Shown here: positions 1 to 7,792 of the stretch, one piece after another
How the letters are laid out: each line of letters starts with the position of its first letter
How positions within the stretch are numbered: position 1 is the stretch's first letter
DNA from: Cohnella thermotolerans DSM 17683
Lineage (GTDB): Bacteria; Bacillota; Bacilli; Paenibacillales; Paenibacillaceae
Direction of reading: 5' to 3'
NCBI RefSeq assembly: GCF_000429825.1
Contig: NZ_AUCP01000052.1
Span: forward strand, 1-48,606
Length of the DNA: 48,606 nucleotides
Position numbers and translations under genes: made by a program
The notes under the pieces: model-generated
Database searches by the model: none
Told to the model about the DNA's origin: nothing
What the model saw: only the letters and a program-made list of their open reading frames with translations

Positions 1-266
1 TGTTCCAGGAGACGTGCCCATTCCTCTGTTTCTCCGCATGAACAGGTCGTACAGAATCTTCCTTTACAACGATACGGAACGAGCCGTAGGTCATGACATC
101 CTTCACATACCATCAGCTTAAAACCGTTTCTGGGATCCCCGCATCGACGGAACTTCTCTACTTCTTTCCGCACATTGGCACGCAGCTTGCCACCATGTTT
201 TGCCACAAACCGATCCCAGTGCCCTCGCTCATCAAAGAAGATTCGTTTCAAGATGTTCGTCTCCAT
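1..266 (-). mobile_element. IS91-family transposase, N-terminal part, cut by the window edge
   Basis: Reading the minus strand from ATG at 266 gives about 88 residues that run off the left edge without a stop. The peptide starts METNILKRIFFDERGHW and carries the zinc-finger pattern of the IS91 transposase N-terminal domain: CEGCH, then RCKGRFCTTCSC, with the conserved CGDPRNGFKL just before. This domain binds DNA in HUH-type rolling-circle transposases; the catalytic part would lie outside the window. An AAGG..AGG stretch just upstream could serve as ribosome binding site. The family assignment is from recognised motifs. I cannot tell whether the element is intact. Confidence 0.75.
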
Positions 267-341
267 ATCCTAACCTTACCAAAAACAGAAATCAGGCGGA
301 AGACCTGCTCCCACCCCAAAATTTATAAATTCTATAATGTC

Positions 342-367
342 AAAAAAGGCTGCCCCTCCGGGCAGCC
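342..367 (-). terminator. Rho-independent terminator of the isomerase-like gene
   Basis: GGCTGCCC and GGGCAGCC pair around a CTCC loop (348-367). On the minus strand they are followed by TTTTTT. It lies 12 bases past the stop codon of the gene at 379. Confidence 0.85.
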
Positions 368-378
368 CCGCCGCGCGA

Positions 379-1140
379 TTAAATCCAGCCGCGCTCCTTG
401 AACCAGGCGTAATTGAGCTTCGCGCTCTCCAGCGAAGAGACGTCGTAGCGCTCCTGCTCGATGATGATGTATTCCACGCCGGTCTCTTCGCAAGCCGCCA
501 GCGCCGAATCCCAATCGACCGAGCCGCGGCCGATCTCCGTATCCGTGCCGTCTTCCTTGAAGTCCTTCGCGTGAACGACCGGCACCCGGCCGGCGTACTT
601 CTTGACGTAAGCGGCCGGATCCTCCCCGCCGACCTTCACCCAGCCGAGGTCGAATTCCGCGAACAGCAGCTCCGGAGACACCCGCTGCAGCAGAAGATCG
701 ATTGCCGGCGTGCCGTTGACCTTCTTGAACTCGAACGCATGGTTGTGATAGCCGAACTTCAAGCCGCCTTCGATGACGATCGCCGCCGCTTCCTCGAGAA
801 CCGCCGCCATTTTGGCCACGTCGTCCTCGGTCGGGTTGTCGCCCAGCGGATAGTAAGGAACGATGTAACGCTTCAGCCCCAGCTCCTGCGCATATTCGAG
901 CTGACGCTTCACCTGATCCGCAATCGGCTCGGAGAGGTTCAGGCCGATGTGCGCCGAGGGCGCGTTCAGCCCGGCATCCGCCAGCGCCGCCTTGAGCTCG
1001 CGCGCCGAGACGCCGTAGTATCCTGCGAGTTCCACGTTGCGGTAGCCGATGCCGGCGATCTGCCGGATCGTGCCGAGATAGTCCTTCTCGCACAAATCCC
1101 GTACGGAATACAATTGAATGCCTACTTGCGGTTTGGCCAT
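379..1140 (-). CDS. Sugar phosphate isomerase/epimerase (xylose isomerase-like TIM barrel)
   Basis: About 253 residues, predicted cytoplasmic, of the AP-endonuclease-2/xylose-isomerase-like TIM-barrel superfamily. Visible motifs are VGIQLYSVRD at the start, YHNHAFEF in the middle, EFDLGWVKVGG and VVHAKDFKEDG, with the His, Glu and Asp residues that bind the divalent metal in this family. The substrate is unknown; relatives act on ketoses, inosose or sugar phosphates. ATG at 1140 is preferred because AAGGTGGT lies about 10 bases upstream; ATG at 1164 would add eight residues but has no ribosome binding site. The gene is monocistronic with its own terminator and faces away from the two-component system. 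Family is fairly certain, function is not. Confidence 0.8.
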   Translation of the reverse strand: MAKPQVGIQLYSVRDLCEKDYLGTIRQIAGIGYRNVELAGYYGVSARELKAALADAGLNAPSAHIGLNLSEPIADQVKRQLEYAQELGLKRYIVPYYPLGDNPTEDDVAKMAAVLEEAAAIVIEGGLKFGYHNHAFEFKKVNGTPAIDLLLQRVSPELLFAEFDLGWVKVGGEDPAAYVKKYAGRVPVVHAKDFKEDGTDTEIGRGSVDWDSALAACEETGVEYIIIEQERYDVSSLESAKLNYAWFKERGWI

Positions 1141-1301
1141 CGATTCGCGCACCACCTTGTCCATTATGGCGTGCTTCGGCTTTCGGACGCTTTGGCGCCG
1201 CCCTCCGATTTCGCACGCTGTTACACGTTTTATTATATCGGAATCGTTTTCATTCGAAGATGGCGGATTTTGCTCTGTTCTTATGGCATTTGGGTTGGCC
1301 C

Positions 1302-1319
1302 TTTAAACAAAATTTAACT
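1302..1319. promoter_or_regulatory. Candidate response-regulator box upstream of the regulator gene
   Basis: TTTAAAC, five bases, then TTAAC; the TTAA cores are 11 bases apart, a spacing typical of OmpR-family direct-repeat sites. The same TTTAAAC-N5-TTAA pattern occurs at 3561-3578 before the ABC exporter genes. Autoregulation by the adjacent regulator is inferred. Confidence 0.4.
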
Positions 1320-1383
1320 TCCGGCTCCCGCATCGCTCGGCTATCATAAGGGGATAATCGAGCTGCGTAACGAGGTGTCATCC

Positions 1384-2058
1384 ATGGCAAAAAGAGTGCT
1401 GTACATCGAGGACGATGCCGACATCGGCCAATGGGTCAAAGAGGACCTGGAGCGGCGGGGCTATGAGGTGGAGTGGCTGCAATCGGGCGACCGGGCGGCC
1501 GAACGGGCGGCGCAGGCCGATCTCGTCGTCCTGGACGTCATGCTGCCCGGCCTGGACGGGTTCACGATCGGGCAGCGGCTGAAGCGGGAAGCGCCGAACG
1601 TGCCGATTCTCATGCTGTCCGCCCGGACGTCGGTGGACGACAAGCTGCAGGGCTTGCAGTTCGCGGACGACTATCTGACGAAGCCGTTCCATCCGGACGA
1701 GCTGGCGGCGCGGCTGGAAGTGCTGCAGCGGCGTTACGGCCTGTCGGCCGAGCAGCAAATCCAGTGCGGCCATCTCCTGATCAAGCCCGAGCTGCAGACG
1801 GTGATCGACGGAAGAACGAACGAGGAAATCCCGCTCACGGCGAAGCAGCTGCAGATTCTGATGTACTTTCTCCGCAACCGGGGTCTCATTTTGACCAAAG
1901 AACAAATCTATGAAGCGGTGTGGGGAGAGCCTTATATGGAAGGCGACAAGACGGTCAACGTCCATATTCGCTATTTGCGGGAAAAAATCGAGCTCGACCC
2001 CAGCAATCCGCAAATTATCGAGACGATCCGGGGCATCGGCTATCGGGTGAGGCCATGA
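1384..2058 (+). CDS. OmpR-family response regulator of an ABC exporter locus
   Basis: 224 residues. An N-terminal receiver domain (about 1-115) has the acidic pair EDD, the phosphoacceptor Asp in VVLDVMLPG and the Lys in TKPF. The C-terminal winged helix (about 128-224) ends NVHIRYLREKIE...IRGIGYRV, typical of the OmpR/PhoB group. It should activate or repress transcription when phosphorylated by the next gene's kinase. GAGGTG six bases before ATG 1384 fixes the start; a GTG at 1375 would place the ribosome binding site inside the gene. The stop overlaps the kinase start as ATGA. One oddity is GLQFADDYLTKPF, which is one residue shorter than the usual GLELGADDYL segment between beta-4 and alpha-4. 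Confidence 0.9.
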   Translation: MAKRVLYIEDDADIGQWVKEDLERRGYEVEWLQSGDRAAERAAQADLVVLDVMLPGLDGFTIGQRLKREAPNVPILMLSARTSVDDKLQGLQFADDYLTKPFHPDELAARLEVLQRRYGLSAEQQIQCGHLLIKPELQTVIDGRTNEEIPLTAKQLQILMYFLRNRGLILTKEQIYEAVWGEPYMEGDKTVNVHIRYLREKIELDPSNPQIIETIRGIGYRVRP

Positions 2059-3428
2059 GGAACGGACGACGGCGGTTCAGTCTGAAAAACTCCTTAATGA
2101 CCAAATATCTGCTCATCATTGTGTCGGCGCTGGTGCTGATTCCCTTCGTGTATCCGCTGATCGCCGTCCTCCTGACAGTCCAGATATGGGCGGGCCATCA
2201 TGGAGATACCGAGCCCTATAGGAGCGCTTCGCACCTTGAGAGCATCTGGCACGAGGAAGCGGCCCGGCTGGACGGGGCGACGCCCGAGAAGATTGACGCG
2301 GAGCTCCGGAGGTTGAAGAGCGTCTACCCGAAAGCCTCGATGTTCTGGGTGGACGCGAGCGGCCGGACCCGCCTCCGGCTTCCGGACGGACAAGAGGTGC
2401 CGGCGCAATGGAGCGTTCCCTACACGGTTCAATTTATGAAGGAGGCTTCTAACTTCCGTATTTTTACGGTCGTGGCGTTCCTCGGCGACAAGCCGGGCCA
2501 CGGCTTCATGGTGCTCAAGGTGCCGCGCGAGGCGTTCGAATCGCCCGCTGCGATCATGGACGCCCGCCAAGGCACCATTCTGATCTCGGGGATTCTGATC
2601 GTCCTCGGGCTGTTCCTGTTCGTGTCGCTGCTCTTTTTCTACCGCATCCGCAGAAGGCTCGTCCTTCTCCAGCAAGCGATGAGCGAGCCGACCGACAGCG
2701 GCATTCCTTCTCCGGTCGAGACCGGCCGCTCGGACGAGATCGGCCGGCTGGAGCAATCGTTCAACGAGATGATCCGCAAGCTGGAGCGAAGCCGGGAACG
2801 CGAAGCCGAGGAGGAAGCGCTCCGGCGCGACCTGATCGCCAAGCTGTCGCACGATTTGCGGACGCCGCTGACCGCCATCCGGGGCCACGCTTACAGCCTC
2901 GGGCAGGAGAAGCTCAGCGACAAAGGACGGGAATCCCTCCGCCTGATCGACCGGAAGATCGACTATTTGGGACGGCTGATCGAGAATCTGCTGTCTTTCA
3001 CGCTGCTGACCTCGGGCAAATATCCGTATCGTCCGCAGCGCGTCGACATCGTCCGGATGGCGAAAACGCTGTTCGCCGGCTGGTACCCGGCCTTCGAGCA
3101 GGCGGGCTTCGAGATCGACTCGGACCTGCCGGAGACGGCGATTTACTGGGAGCTCGACCCGCAATGGCTGGAGCGCGTGCTGGACAATTACTTGCAGAAT
3201 GTGCTGCGTCATGCGCAGTCAGGCCGCTACGTCGGTCTGAAGGTGTCGGAGGCGGACGGCGGAACGATTATAATCGAAGACCGGGGGCCCGGCATGACCG
3301 GCGAATCGGAGGAGAAGGGCGCCGGCATCGGCCTGTCGATCGCGGCGCTCATGCTGAGAGACATGCGGCTGCAAAGCGAGGTGCTCAGCGGGCCGGAAGG
3401 AACGACGGTGCGCATTTCGCGCGGGTGA
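2055..3428 (+). CDS. Membrane sensor histidine kinase (HAMP, HisKA, HATPase)
   Basis: 457 residues. Two membrane segments (about 17-45 and 172-196) enclose an extracellular region of roughly 125 residues. HAMP follows (about 197-250), then HisKA with phosphoacceptor His266 in LSHDLRTPLTAIRGH, then an ATP-binding domain with N box NYLQNVLRHA, G1 DRGPGM and G2 GAGIGLSIA. It is the partner of the upstream regulator, with which it shares a 4-base overlap. The exporter behind it suggests that it senses a cell-envelope-active peptide, or transporter flux, as in LanRK/BceRS-like systems. The ligand cannot be read from the sequence. Confidence 0.9.
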   Translation: MRNGRRRFSLKNSLMTKYLLIIVSALVLIPFVYPLIAVLLTVQIWAGHHGDTEPYRSASHLESIWHEEAARLDGATPEKIDAELRRLKSVYPKASMFWVDASGRTRLRLPDGQEVPAQWSVPYTVQFMKEASNFRIFTVVAFLGDKPGHGFMVLKVPREAFESPAAIMDARQGTILISGILIVLGLFLFVSLLFFYRIRRRLVLLQQAMSEPTDSGIPSPVETGRSDEIGRLEQSFNEMIRKLERSREREAEEEALRRDLIAKLSHDLRTPLTAIRGHAYSLGQEKLSDKGRESLRLIDRKIDYLGRLIENLLSFTLLTSGKYPYRPQRVDIVRMAKTLFAGWYPAFEQAGFEIDSDLPETAIYWELDPQWLERVLDNYLQNVLRHAQSGRYVGLKVSEADGGTIIIEDRGPGMTGESEEKGAGIGLSIAALMLRDMRLQSEVLSGPEGTTVRISRG

Positions 3429-3560
3429 ATGGGCCGATTTTTGCTGAAGGCCGTTCGTCGAATGGATAGAGGCAGGCGGGAAGGTGAGCGTCACCGGCGG
3501 TCCTTCTATCGAAACCAAGAAGATGATGTCCTCTTCGCTCGGCGGATTTAACGAAGGCTT

Positions 3561-3578
3561 TTTAAACCCATCTTAATC
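3561..3578. promoter_or_regulatory. Candidate response-regulator box upstream of the ABC exporter
   Basis: TTTAAAC, five bases, then TTAATC, in the same layout as the site at 1302-1319. Additional TTTAAC half-sites lie at 3547-3552 and 3595-3600. A -10-like TAGAAT follows at 3611-3616, with no good -35 at the correct distance (CCTTTC), as expected for an activator-dependent promoter. The rest of the 3429-3636 gap shows no gene. Confidence 0.4.
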
Positions 3579-3636
3579 GCCGCGCTTCCTTTCCTTTAAC
3601 CTTCGCCTTCTAGAATGGAGCGCAGAGGTGATGGAG

Positions 3637-4560
3637 ATGTCGGCCAATCAAGAGCTGATTCTGGAAACGAATGAATTAACGAAGAAGTTGGGCGGCAAGC
3701 CCGTCGTAAAAGCTGTAAATATGCAGATCCGTCGCGGGGATATCTACGGATTCCTCGGACCGAACGGCGCGGGCAAAACGACGACGATCCGCATGCTCCT
3801 CGGACTCGCCAAGCCGACAGCGGGAAGCATCCGCATCTTCGGCAAGGACATCCGGAAGATGAGGCTGGCGATTCTGCGCAAAGTGGGTTCGCTCGTCGAG
3901 TACCCTTCCTACTACGGCCATTTGACCGCCACCGAGAACCTGGAGGCGGTTCGCCGCCTGCTCGGCGTGCCGAAATCGCGCATCGACGAGGTGCTCTCGA
4001 TCGTGCGCCTGACGAAGGAAGCGAAGCGGCCGGTCAGAGGGTTCTCGCTCGGCATGAAGCAGCGGCTCGGCATTGCGACGGCTCTGCTCGGCGATCCGGA
4101 GCTGCTCGTGCTGGACGAGCCCACGAACGGCCTCGATCCCGCAGGCATCCAGGAAATCCGCGAGCTGATCAAGAGCCTGCCCCAGACGAGCGGGGTGACC
4201 ATTCTCATCTCGAGCCATCTGCTCTCCGAAGTGGAGCAAATGGCGACCCGCGTCGGCATCATCTCCAAGGGCGAGCTGATTTACGAAGACAGCATTCACC
4301 GCCTCCGCGAACAGGCCCAGGGGCGCGTCCGGCTTGGGGTGAGCAACCCCGAATCCGCCTGGCGGCTGCTGCTCTCGCACGGCTATCCGGTCGGCTGGGA
4401 GAACGGCAGGCTGACGGTTGCGAAAGCGGACGACCGGACGGTGGCTTCCATCGTCGCGCGGTTGGTAAAGCAGGACTTCGAGGTTTACCGGGTGGAAGAG
4501 GAGACGGCCTCGCTTGAGAGCATTTTCCTCCAGATGACCGGGACGGAGGGGAGCTTGTAA
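3637..4560 (+). CDS. ABC exporter ATP-binding protein (LanF/BcrA type)
   Basis: 307 residues. Walker A is GPNGAGKT, the signature motif is the diverged FSLGMKQRL common in BcrA/LanF-type ATPases, and Walker B is LLVLDEPTNGLDP, followed by the switch His in ISSHLLSE. The last 90 residues form the accessory domain seen in antibiotic-export ATPases. It should power the two permeases encoded directly downstream. ATG at 3637 is preferred because GAGGTG lies six bases upstream; GTG 3628 and ATG 3631 overlap that site. Bacitracin- or lantibiotic-type peptide efflux is inferred from gene order, not shown. Confidence 0.88.
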   Translation: MSANQELILETNELTKKLGGKPVVKAVNMQIRRGDIYGFLGPNGAGKTTTIRMLLGLAKPTAGSIRIFGKDIRKMRLAILRKVGSLVEYPSYYGHLTATENLEAVRRLLGVPKSRIDEVLSIVRLTKEAKRPVRGFSLGMKQRLGIATALLGDPELLVLDEPTNGLDPAGIQEIRELIKSLPQTSGVTILISSHLLSEVEQMATRVGIISKGELIYEDSIHRLREQAQGRVRLGVSNPESAWRLLLSHGYPVGWENGRLTVAKADDRTVASIVARLVKQDFEVYRVEEETASLESIFLQMTGTEGSL

Positions 4561-4561
4561 T

Positions 4562-5281
4562 ATGATGCTGCGCATTCTCTCCTCCGAATTTCTGAAAATC
4601 CGCAAGAAGCTGATCTGGCTGCTGGTTGCGGCCGGCCCGATCGGGGTCGTCGCGCTGCAGGCGGTCAATTACGGCGTCCGCTACGATTATTTAGTCGCCG
4701 GCAAGGAAACCGCGAAGCTGTGGAGCGGTCTGATCGGCAACGTCTCTATGCTTGCGCTGCCCGCTTTGATGGTCGGCCTCGCCCTCGTCGCTTCGATGAC
4801 GGCGGGCATCGAGCATCAGATGAACGCCTGGAAGCTGACGCTGGCGCTGCCGGTGCGGAAGCGGCAAGTGTTCGCCGGCAAGTTCCTGCTTACCGCGCTG
4901 CTTCTGCTTATTTCCTGCACGCTTCTTGTGCCGCTGACCGTCGCGCTCGGCCTTGCGCTCGGCTTCGACGGGCCGATTCCGTACGGCGATTTGCTGACGA
5001 ACGCGTATTATCCGTATTTGGCCGCGATGCCTTTTATCGCCTTGCAGGCGTGGCTGTCGGTGACGATGGCGAACCAGACGCTGCCGCTGACGATCGGCAT
5101 CGTCGGCATGATCGTCTCGATGTTCGCCGGCGGCCGTTTTCCCGACTGGGTGCCTTACAAATGGCCGCAGCTGGTCAACGCCTCGCACGAGCCGCTGTAC
5201 TCGGTGACCGCAGGCGTCGCTCTCGGGCTCGTCGTCTTTGTCGCGGGGATGGCCGAGTTCGTGCGAAAGGATGTGAAGTAA
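4562..5281 (+). CDS. ABC exporter permease, first subunit (LanE-like)
   Basis: 239 residues with about six hydrophobic segments, beginning MMLRILSSEFLKIRKKLIWLL; the SEFLKIRKK start is typical of ABC-2 lantibiotic-immunity permeases. It begins one base after the stop of the ATPase gene and ends three bases before the second permease, so it is translationally linked to both. It should form the membrane part of the exporter with the next gene. An alternative start at the second Met changes only one residue. Substrate unknown. Confidence 0.85.
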   Translation: MMLRILSSEFLKIRKKLIWLLVAAGPIGVVALQAVNYGVRYDYLVAGKETAKLWSGLIGNVSMLALPALMVGLALVASMTAGIEHQMNAWKLTLALPVRKRQVFAGKFLLTALLLLISCTLLVPLTVALGLALGFDGPIPYGDLLTNAYYPYLAAMPFIALQAWLSVTMANQTLPLTIGIVGMIVSMFAGGRFPDWVPYKWPQLVNASHEPLYSVTAGVALGLVVFVAGMAEFVRKDVK

Positions 5282-5284
5282 CCG

Positions 5285-6010
5285 ATGATGCGCATGTTTC
5301 GTTCGGAGTGGATGAAAATCCGGCGGTCCGTCGTCTGGCTGCTCGTCGCCGTCAGCCCGCTGATCGCCGCCCTGTTCGGCTTGTTCGCGGCGAAGAAAGG
5401 CGGGGATTTCCCCTGGCTCGAAGCGCTGTCGCTTATGTCCGTGCTGCACGCCATGCTGTTCCTCCCGCTTCTTACCGGCGTGTACGCCGCGATGATCTGC
5501 CGTTACGAGCATACGGGCGGCGGCTGGAAAGCGATGCTGGCCATGCCGGTATCCCGCACCCAGGTTTACGTCGTCAAGTTTGTTATTGTCATGCTTATGC
5601 TTGCGGCCACCCAGTTGCTGCTTCTGATCGTGCTGCTGCTCGTCGGCTTCGCGCGCGGGTTCTCGGACCCGATCCCTTGGCGGGAATTGGCTTCCTCGTT
5701 CCTGGGCGGCTGGATCGCCTGCCTGCCGCTCGCGGCGCTGCAGCTGTTCGTCTCCGTCGCGTTCCAGAGCTTCGCCGCGCCGCTCGCGGTCAACGTCGTG
5801 CTGACGCTGCCGAACATGCTGGTCGTCAACTCGGCGAAGGTCGGACCCTATTATCCGTGGGCTCAGCCGATGCTGGCCATGATCCCGCGCGACCATTACG
5901 GGTTTGGCGCGTTCAACCTTCCGCTCGAGACGCTGTTTGGCGTCGTGCTCGGCAGCTTCTGCGTCTTCTTCGTCGCGGGGTGGGCGTACTTCGCCCGAAA
6001 AGCCGTGTAG
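5285..6010 (+). CDS. ABC exporter permease, second subunit (LanG-like)
   Basis: 241 residues with about six membrane segments, beginning MMRMFRSEWMKIRRSVVWLL. It shares its start and general pattern (SE-x-x-KIR, a hydrophobic segment, then the AMPVSRTQVYVVKF loop) with the preceding permease, so the two look like old duplicates. It is the last gene of the regulator-kinase-exporter cluster and is followed by a very strong terminator. Products of this kind remove antimicrobial peptides from the membrane; which peptide cannot be said. Confidence 0.85.
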   Translation: MMRMFRSEWMKIRRSVVWLLVAVSPLIAALFGLFAAKKGGDFPWLEALSLMSVLHAMLFLPLLTGVYAAMICRYEHTGGGWKAMLAMPVSRTQVYVVKFVIVMLMLAATQLLLLIVLLLVGFARGFSDPIPWRELASSFLGGWIACLPLAALQLFVSVAFQSFAAPLAVNVVLTLPNMLVVNSAKVGPYYPWAQPMLAMIPRDHYGFGAFNLPLETLFGVVLGSFCVFFVAGWAYFARKAV

Positions 6011-6017
6011 CCAGCGT

Positions 6018-6060
6018 CGGGGGTTGCTCGATATCATCGAGCAACCCCCGGCTTCTTTTT
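6018..6060 (+). terminator. Strong terminator after the ABC exporter
   Basis: A perfect 15-base-pair stem (6018-6032 with 6036-6050, loop ATC) is followed by CTTCTTTTT. Confidence 0.9.
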
Positions 6061-6180
6061 GCCCGCTCAGGGAACGCTTTGTTCGATTCTTCTCGTAACT
6101 CCTCGCTTTCCGCCCCTCGGAGCGCGCGTTGTTCGATTTATTCGAGTAACTCCCCGGCCTTGCTCCCCTCGGTACGCGCA
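6024..6180. repeat. Three degenerate ~50-55 bp repeats behind the exporter operon
   Basis: TTGCTCGAT (6024), TTGTTCGAT (6079) and TTGTTCGAT (6129) head imperfect units sharing a TCG-GTAACTCC-like middle and a CCCCTCGG end. The first copy is part of the terminator hairpin. The gap 6011-6298 otherwise holds only the promoter of the next gene. Confidence 0.5.
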
Positions 6181-6215
6181 TTCAGCGTTGGGTTCTCCCC
6201 TTTTGAAATCCCTCG

Positions 6216-6244
6216 TTGACAGGGTACACAGCCGATGCTACTAT
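6216..6244 (+). promoter_or_regulatory. Sigma-A promoter of the secreted SLH-like protein
   Basis: TTGACA (6216-6221), a 17-base spacer and TACTAT (6239-6244). The start codon follows 54 bases later. Confidence 0.8.
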
Positions 6245-6298
6245 ATCCCTACTAATCCACTATGATTTATTTATTTTATCCCATTGGAGGTCTCGATT

Positions 6299-7666
6299 AT
6301 GGCAATTAAAGCATCGCCCCTGGGCAAGCTGCTTCTTGCCTCCACCCTGTCCGCGGCCCTGTTCTTCCCGGGCATCACCGCCGTACATGCGGAAGACATC
6401 GCGGCGCCTGCTGCATCCAAGGACATTTCCTCGTCCGAGTATGCAACTTTTCTGCAGGACAAGTTCGGCATTACGCTAACCGCGAACGTCACGAAAGGAG
6501 CGTTTATCTCCGACCTGGCCCAATCGCTCCGCCTCGAGCCGACGGCAGACCCCGTCGTCTTCCGTGACTTGCCGCAGTCGAACCCGTACTACAACGCTGC
6601 CAAAGCGCTGTACCAAACCGGCGTATTGACCTCGGATACGGTGAACGCGTCGGAACCGCTCGGCGCCGTGAATGCCGTGCAAATCGCCCTCAAGGCGGCC
6701 GGCCTCAAGGAGTTGGCCTATACATACCCGCAGGACAAGGTCGAAAAAGCGCTGGCAAAACTCCCTCTGAAGCCGGCCGCGCTAGGACAGCAGGCGGCGC
6801 AAGAGCTGGCGGCCGCGGTCGATACCGGCCTTCTGCCGCCCGCTTATTACGGCGAACTCAAGCCGGGCGCCAAGGCTTCCGCCGACCTGGCGGCGGTGCT
6901 GATCGGCAAGGCGCTCACTTTTAAAGGACAATACAAGCACTATCTTGGCTACGTGAGCGACCCGGACATTTACGCCAAACTTACGGACGCCTTCGAAACC
7001 TCGGATATCATCCATGCGGACGAGCTTCAAAAAATCGTCGACGCTGCGCTGGAGCAAAACCTCGTGACCGGCTACAACCTGAAAGACACCCGTTACGAGC
7101 CCAACTTTGTAGACTCCCTGTCGCTTGTCTACGGGCATTCCGACCTGACGCACGCCCTGCAGCTGATCGGTTTGCTGCGAAGCGAAGGCATCGACGCCAA
7201 AGTCCAGTTCGAACCGAAAACGTCCGCCTTCGTCTACTTGAAGGAATGGGGAGATCCCGCCCCGTCCGACCTGTACGAAGTGAAGCAAATTGCCAACGGC
7301 AACTATATCGAATATGCCAAAGAATACGACATCGCCTTCGAATTCGACAACGCGGCCGACAAGCAGCGCTTCAATTCGATCGTGCTCGCGTACGCCAAGA
7401 AAAACGAAGAGAACCAGAAAGGCCTGCTGTCGGGCTCCTGGTGGCAGCCGCTGTACTACTCGTTGACCGAGCTTCCGGACTATAAGCTCATCACGAACAA
7501 CAAAATCCAAATCGGCCATTATTACGCGCAGTCTTTCTCGCTCAAGGAACAGTCCCCGGCGGTCATCGACGGCTTCCAAAAGGTCGATCCCTCCGTCACG
7601 GTCGAGCATTACGACTTCTGGGCCGACGTCCCGTTCTTCAATTACCTGAACGGCGAATCGCTCTGA
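6299..7666 (+). CDS. Secreted protein with one SLH-like segment, function unknown
   Basis: 455 residues. The start MAIKASPLGKLLLASTLSAA and a cleavage-like AVHA-ED near residue 31 form a clear signal peptide. Residues about 62-140 resemble a single S-layer homology unit (TKGAFISDLAQSL, VFRDLPQSNPYYNAAKALY, GVLTSD, then EPLGAVNAVQIALKAAGL). The remaining 300 residues match no family that I recognise; they are soluble, rich in Lys/Asp/Tyr, and have no cysteine-based or catalytic motif that I can name. GGAGG eight bases upstream of ATG 6299 fixes the start. It stands alone, with its own promoter and a double hairpin behind. A role at the cell envelope is inferred from the SLH-like segment and signal peptide. 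Confidence 0.7.
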   Translation: MAIKASPLGKLLLASTLSAALFFPGITAVHAEDIAAPAASKDISSSEYATFLQDKFGITLTANVTKGAFISDLAQSLRLEPTADPVVFRDLPQSNPYYNAAKALYQTGVLTSDTVNASEPLGAVNAVQIALKAAGLKELAYTYPQDKVEKALAKLPLKPAALGQQAAQELAAAVDTGLLPPAYYGELKPGAKASADLAAVLIGKALTFKGQYKHYLGYVSDPDIYAKLTDAFETSDIIHADELQKIVDAALEQNLVTGYNLKDTRYEPNFVDSLSLVYGHSDLTHALQLIGLLRSEGIDAKVQFEPKTSAFVYLKEWGDPAPSDLYEVKQIANGNYIEYAKEYDIAFEFDNAADKQRFNSIVLAYAKKNEENQKGLLSGSWWQPLYYSLTELPDYKLITNNKIQIGHYYAQSFSLKEQSPAVIDGFQKVDPSVTVEHYDFWADVPFFNYLNGESL

Positions 7667-7669
7667 GCT

Positions 7670-7708
7670 CGCGAACTGTAAGCCGACGTTAGCGGCTTGC
7701 AGTTCGCG
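7670..7708 (+). terminator. Long hairpin after the secreted protein gene
   Basis: CGCGAACTGTAAGCCG (7670-7685) pairs with 7693-7708 over 16 positions with one G-T pair. It has no T-run of its own; it stands directly before a second, T-flanked hairpin. Confidence 0.6.
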
Positions 7709-7737
7709 CTTCGGCGCCATAACGCCGCCATACGAAC

Positions 7738-7785
7738 AAAGGGTGTCGTTCCGAAGGTACATGACCTTCGGAACGACACCCTTTT
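7738..7785. terminator. Bidirectional terminator between convergent genes
   Basis: An 18-base-pair perfect stem (7741-7758 with 7764-7781), flanked by AAA on the left and TTTT on the right. It serves the plus-strand gene and the GH38 gene that ends at 7793. Confidence 0.85.
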
Positions 7786-7792
7786 CGCGCGC

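Noticed and set aside
332..1317. Long overlapping frames on both strands across the isomerase-like gene
   Set aside because: They are shadows caused by high GC: Arg/Ala-rich or His/Arg-rich, without domains, and opposite to a gene with clear motifs and terminator.
4691..6181. 496-residue frame antisense to the two exporter permeases
   Set aside because: Extremely rich in Arg, His, Gln and Asp with no recognisable motif; the permeases on the plus strand have membrane segments, coupling and family starts.
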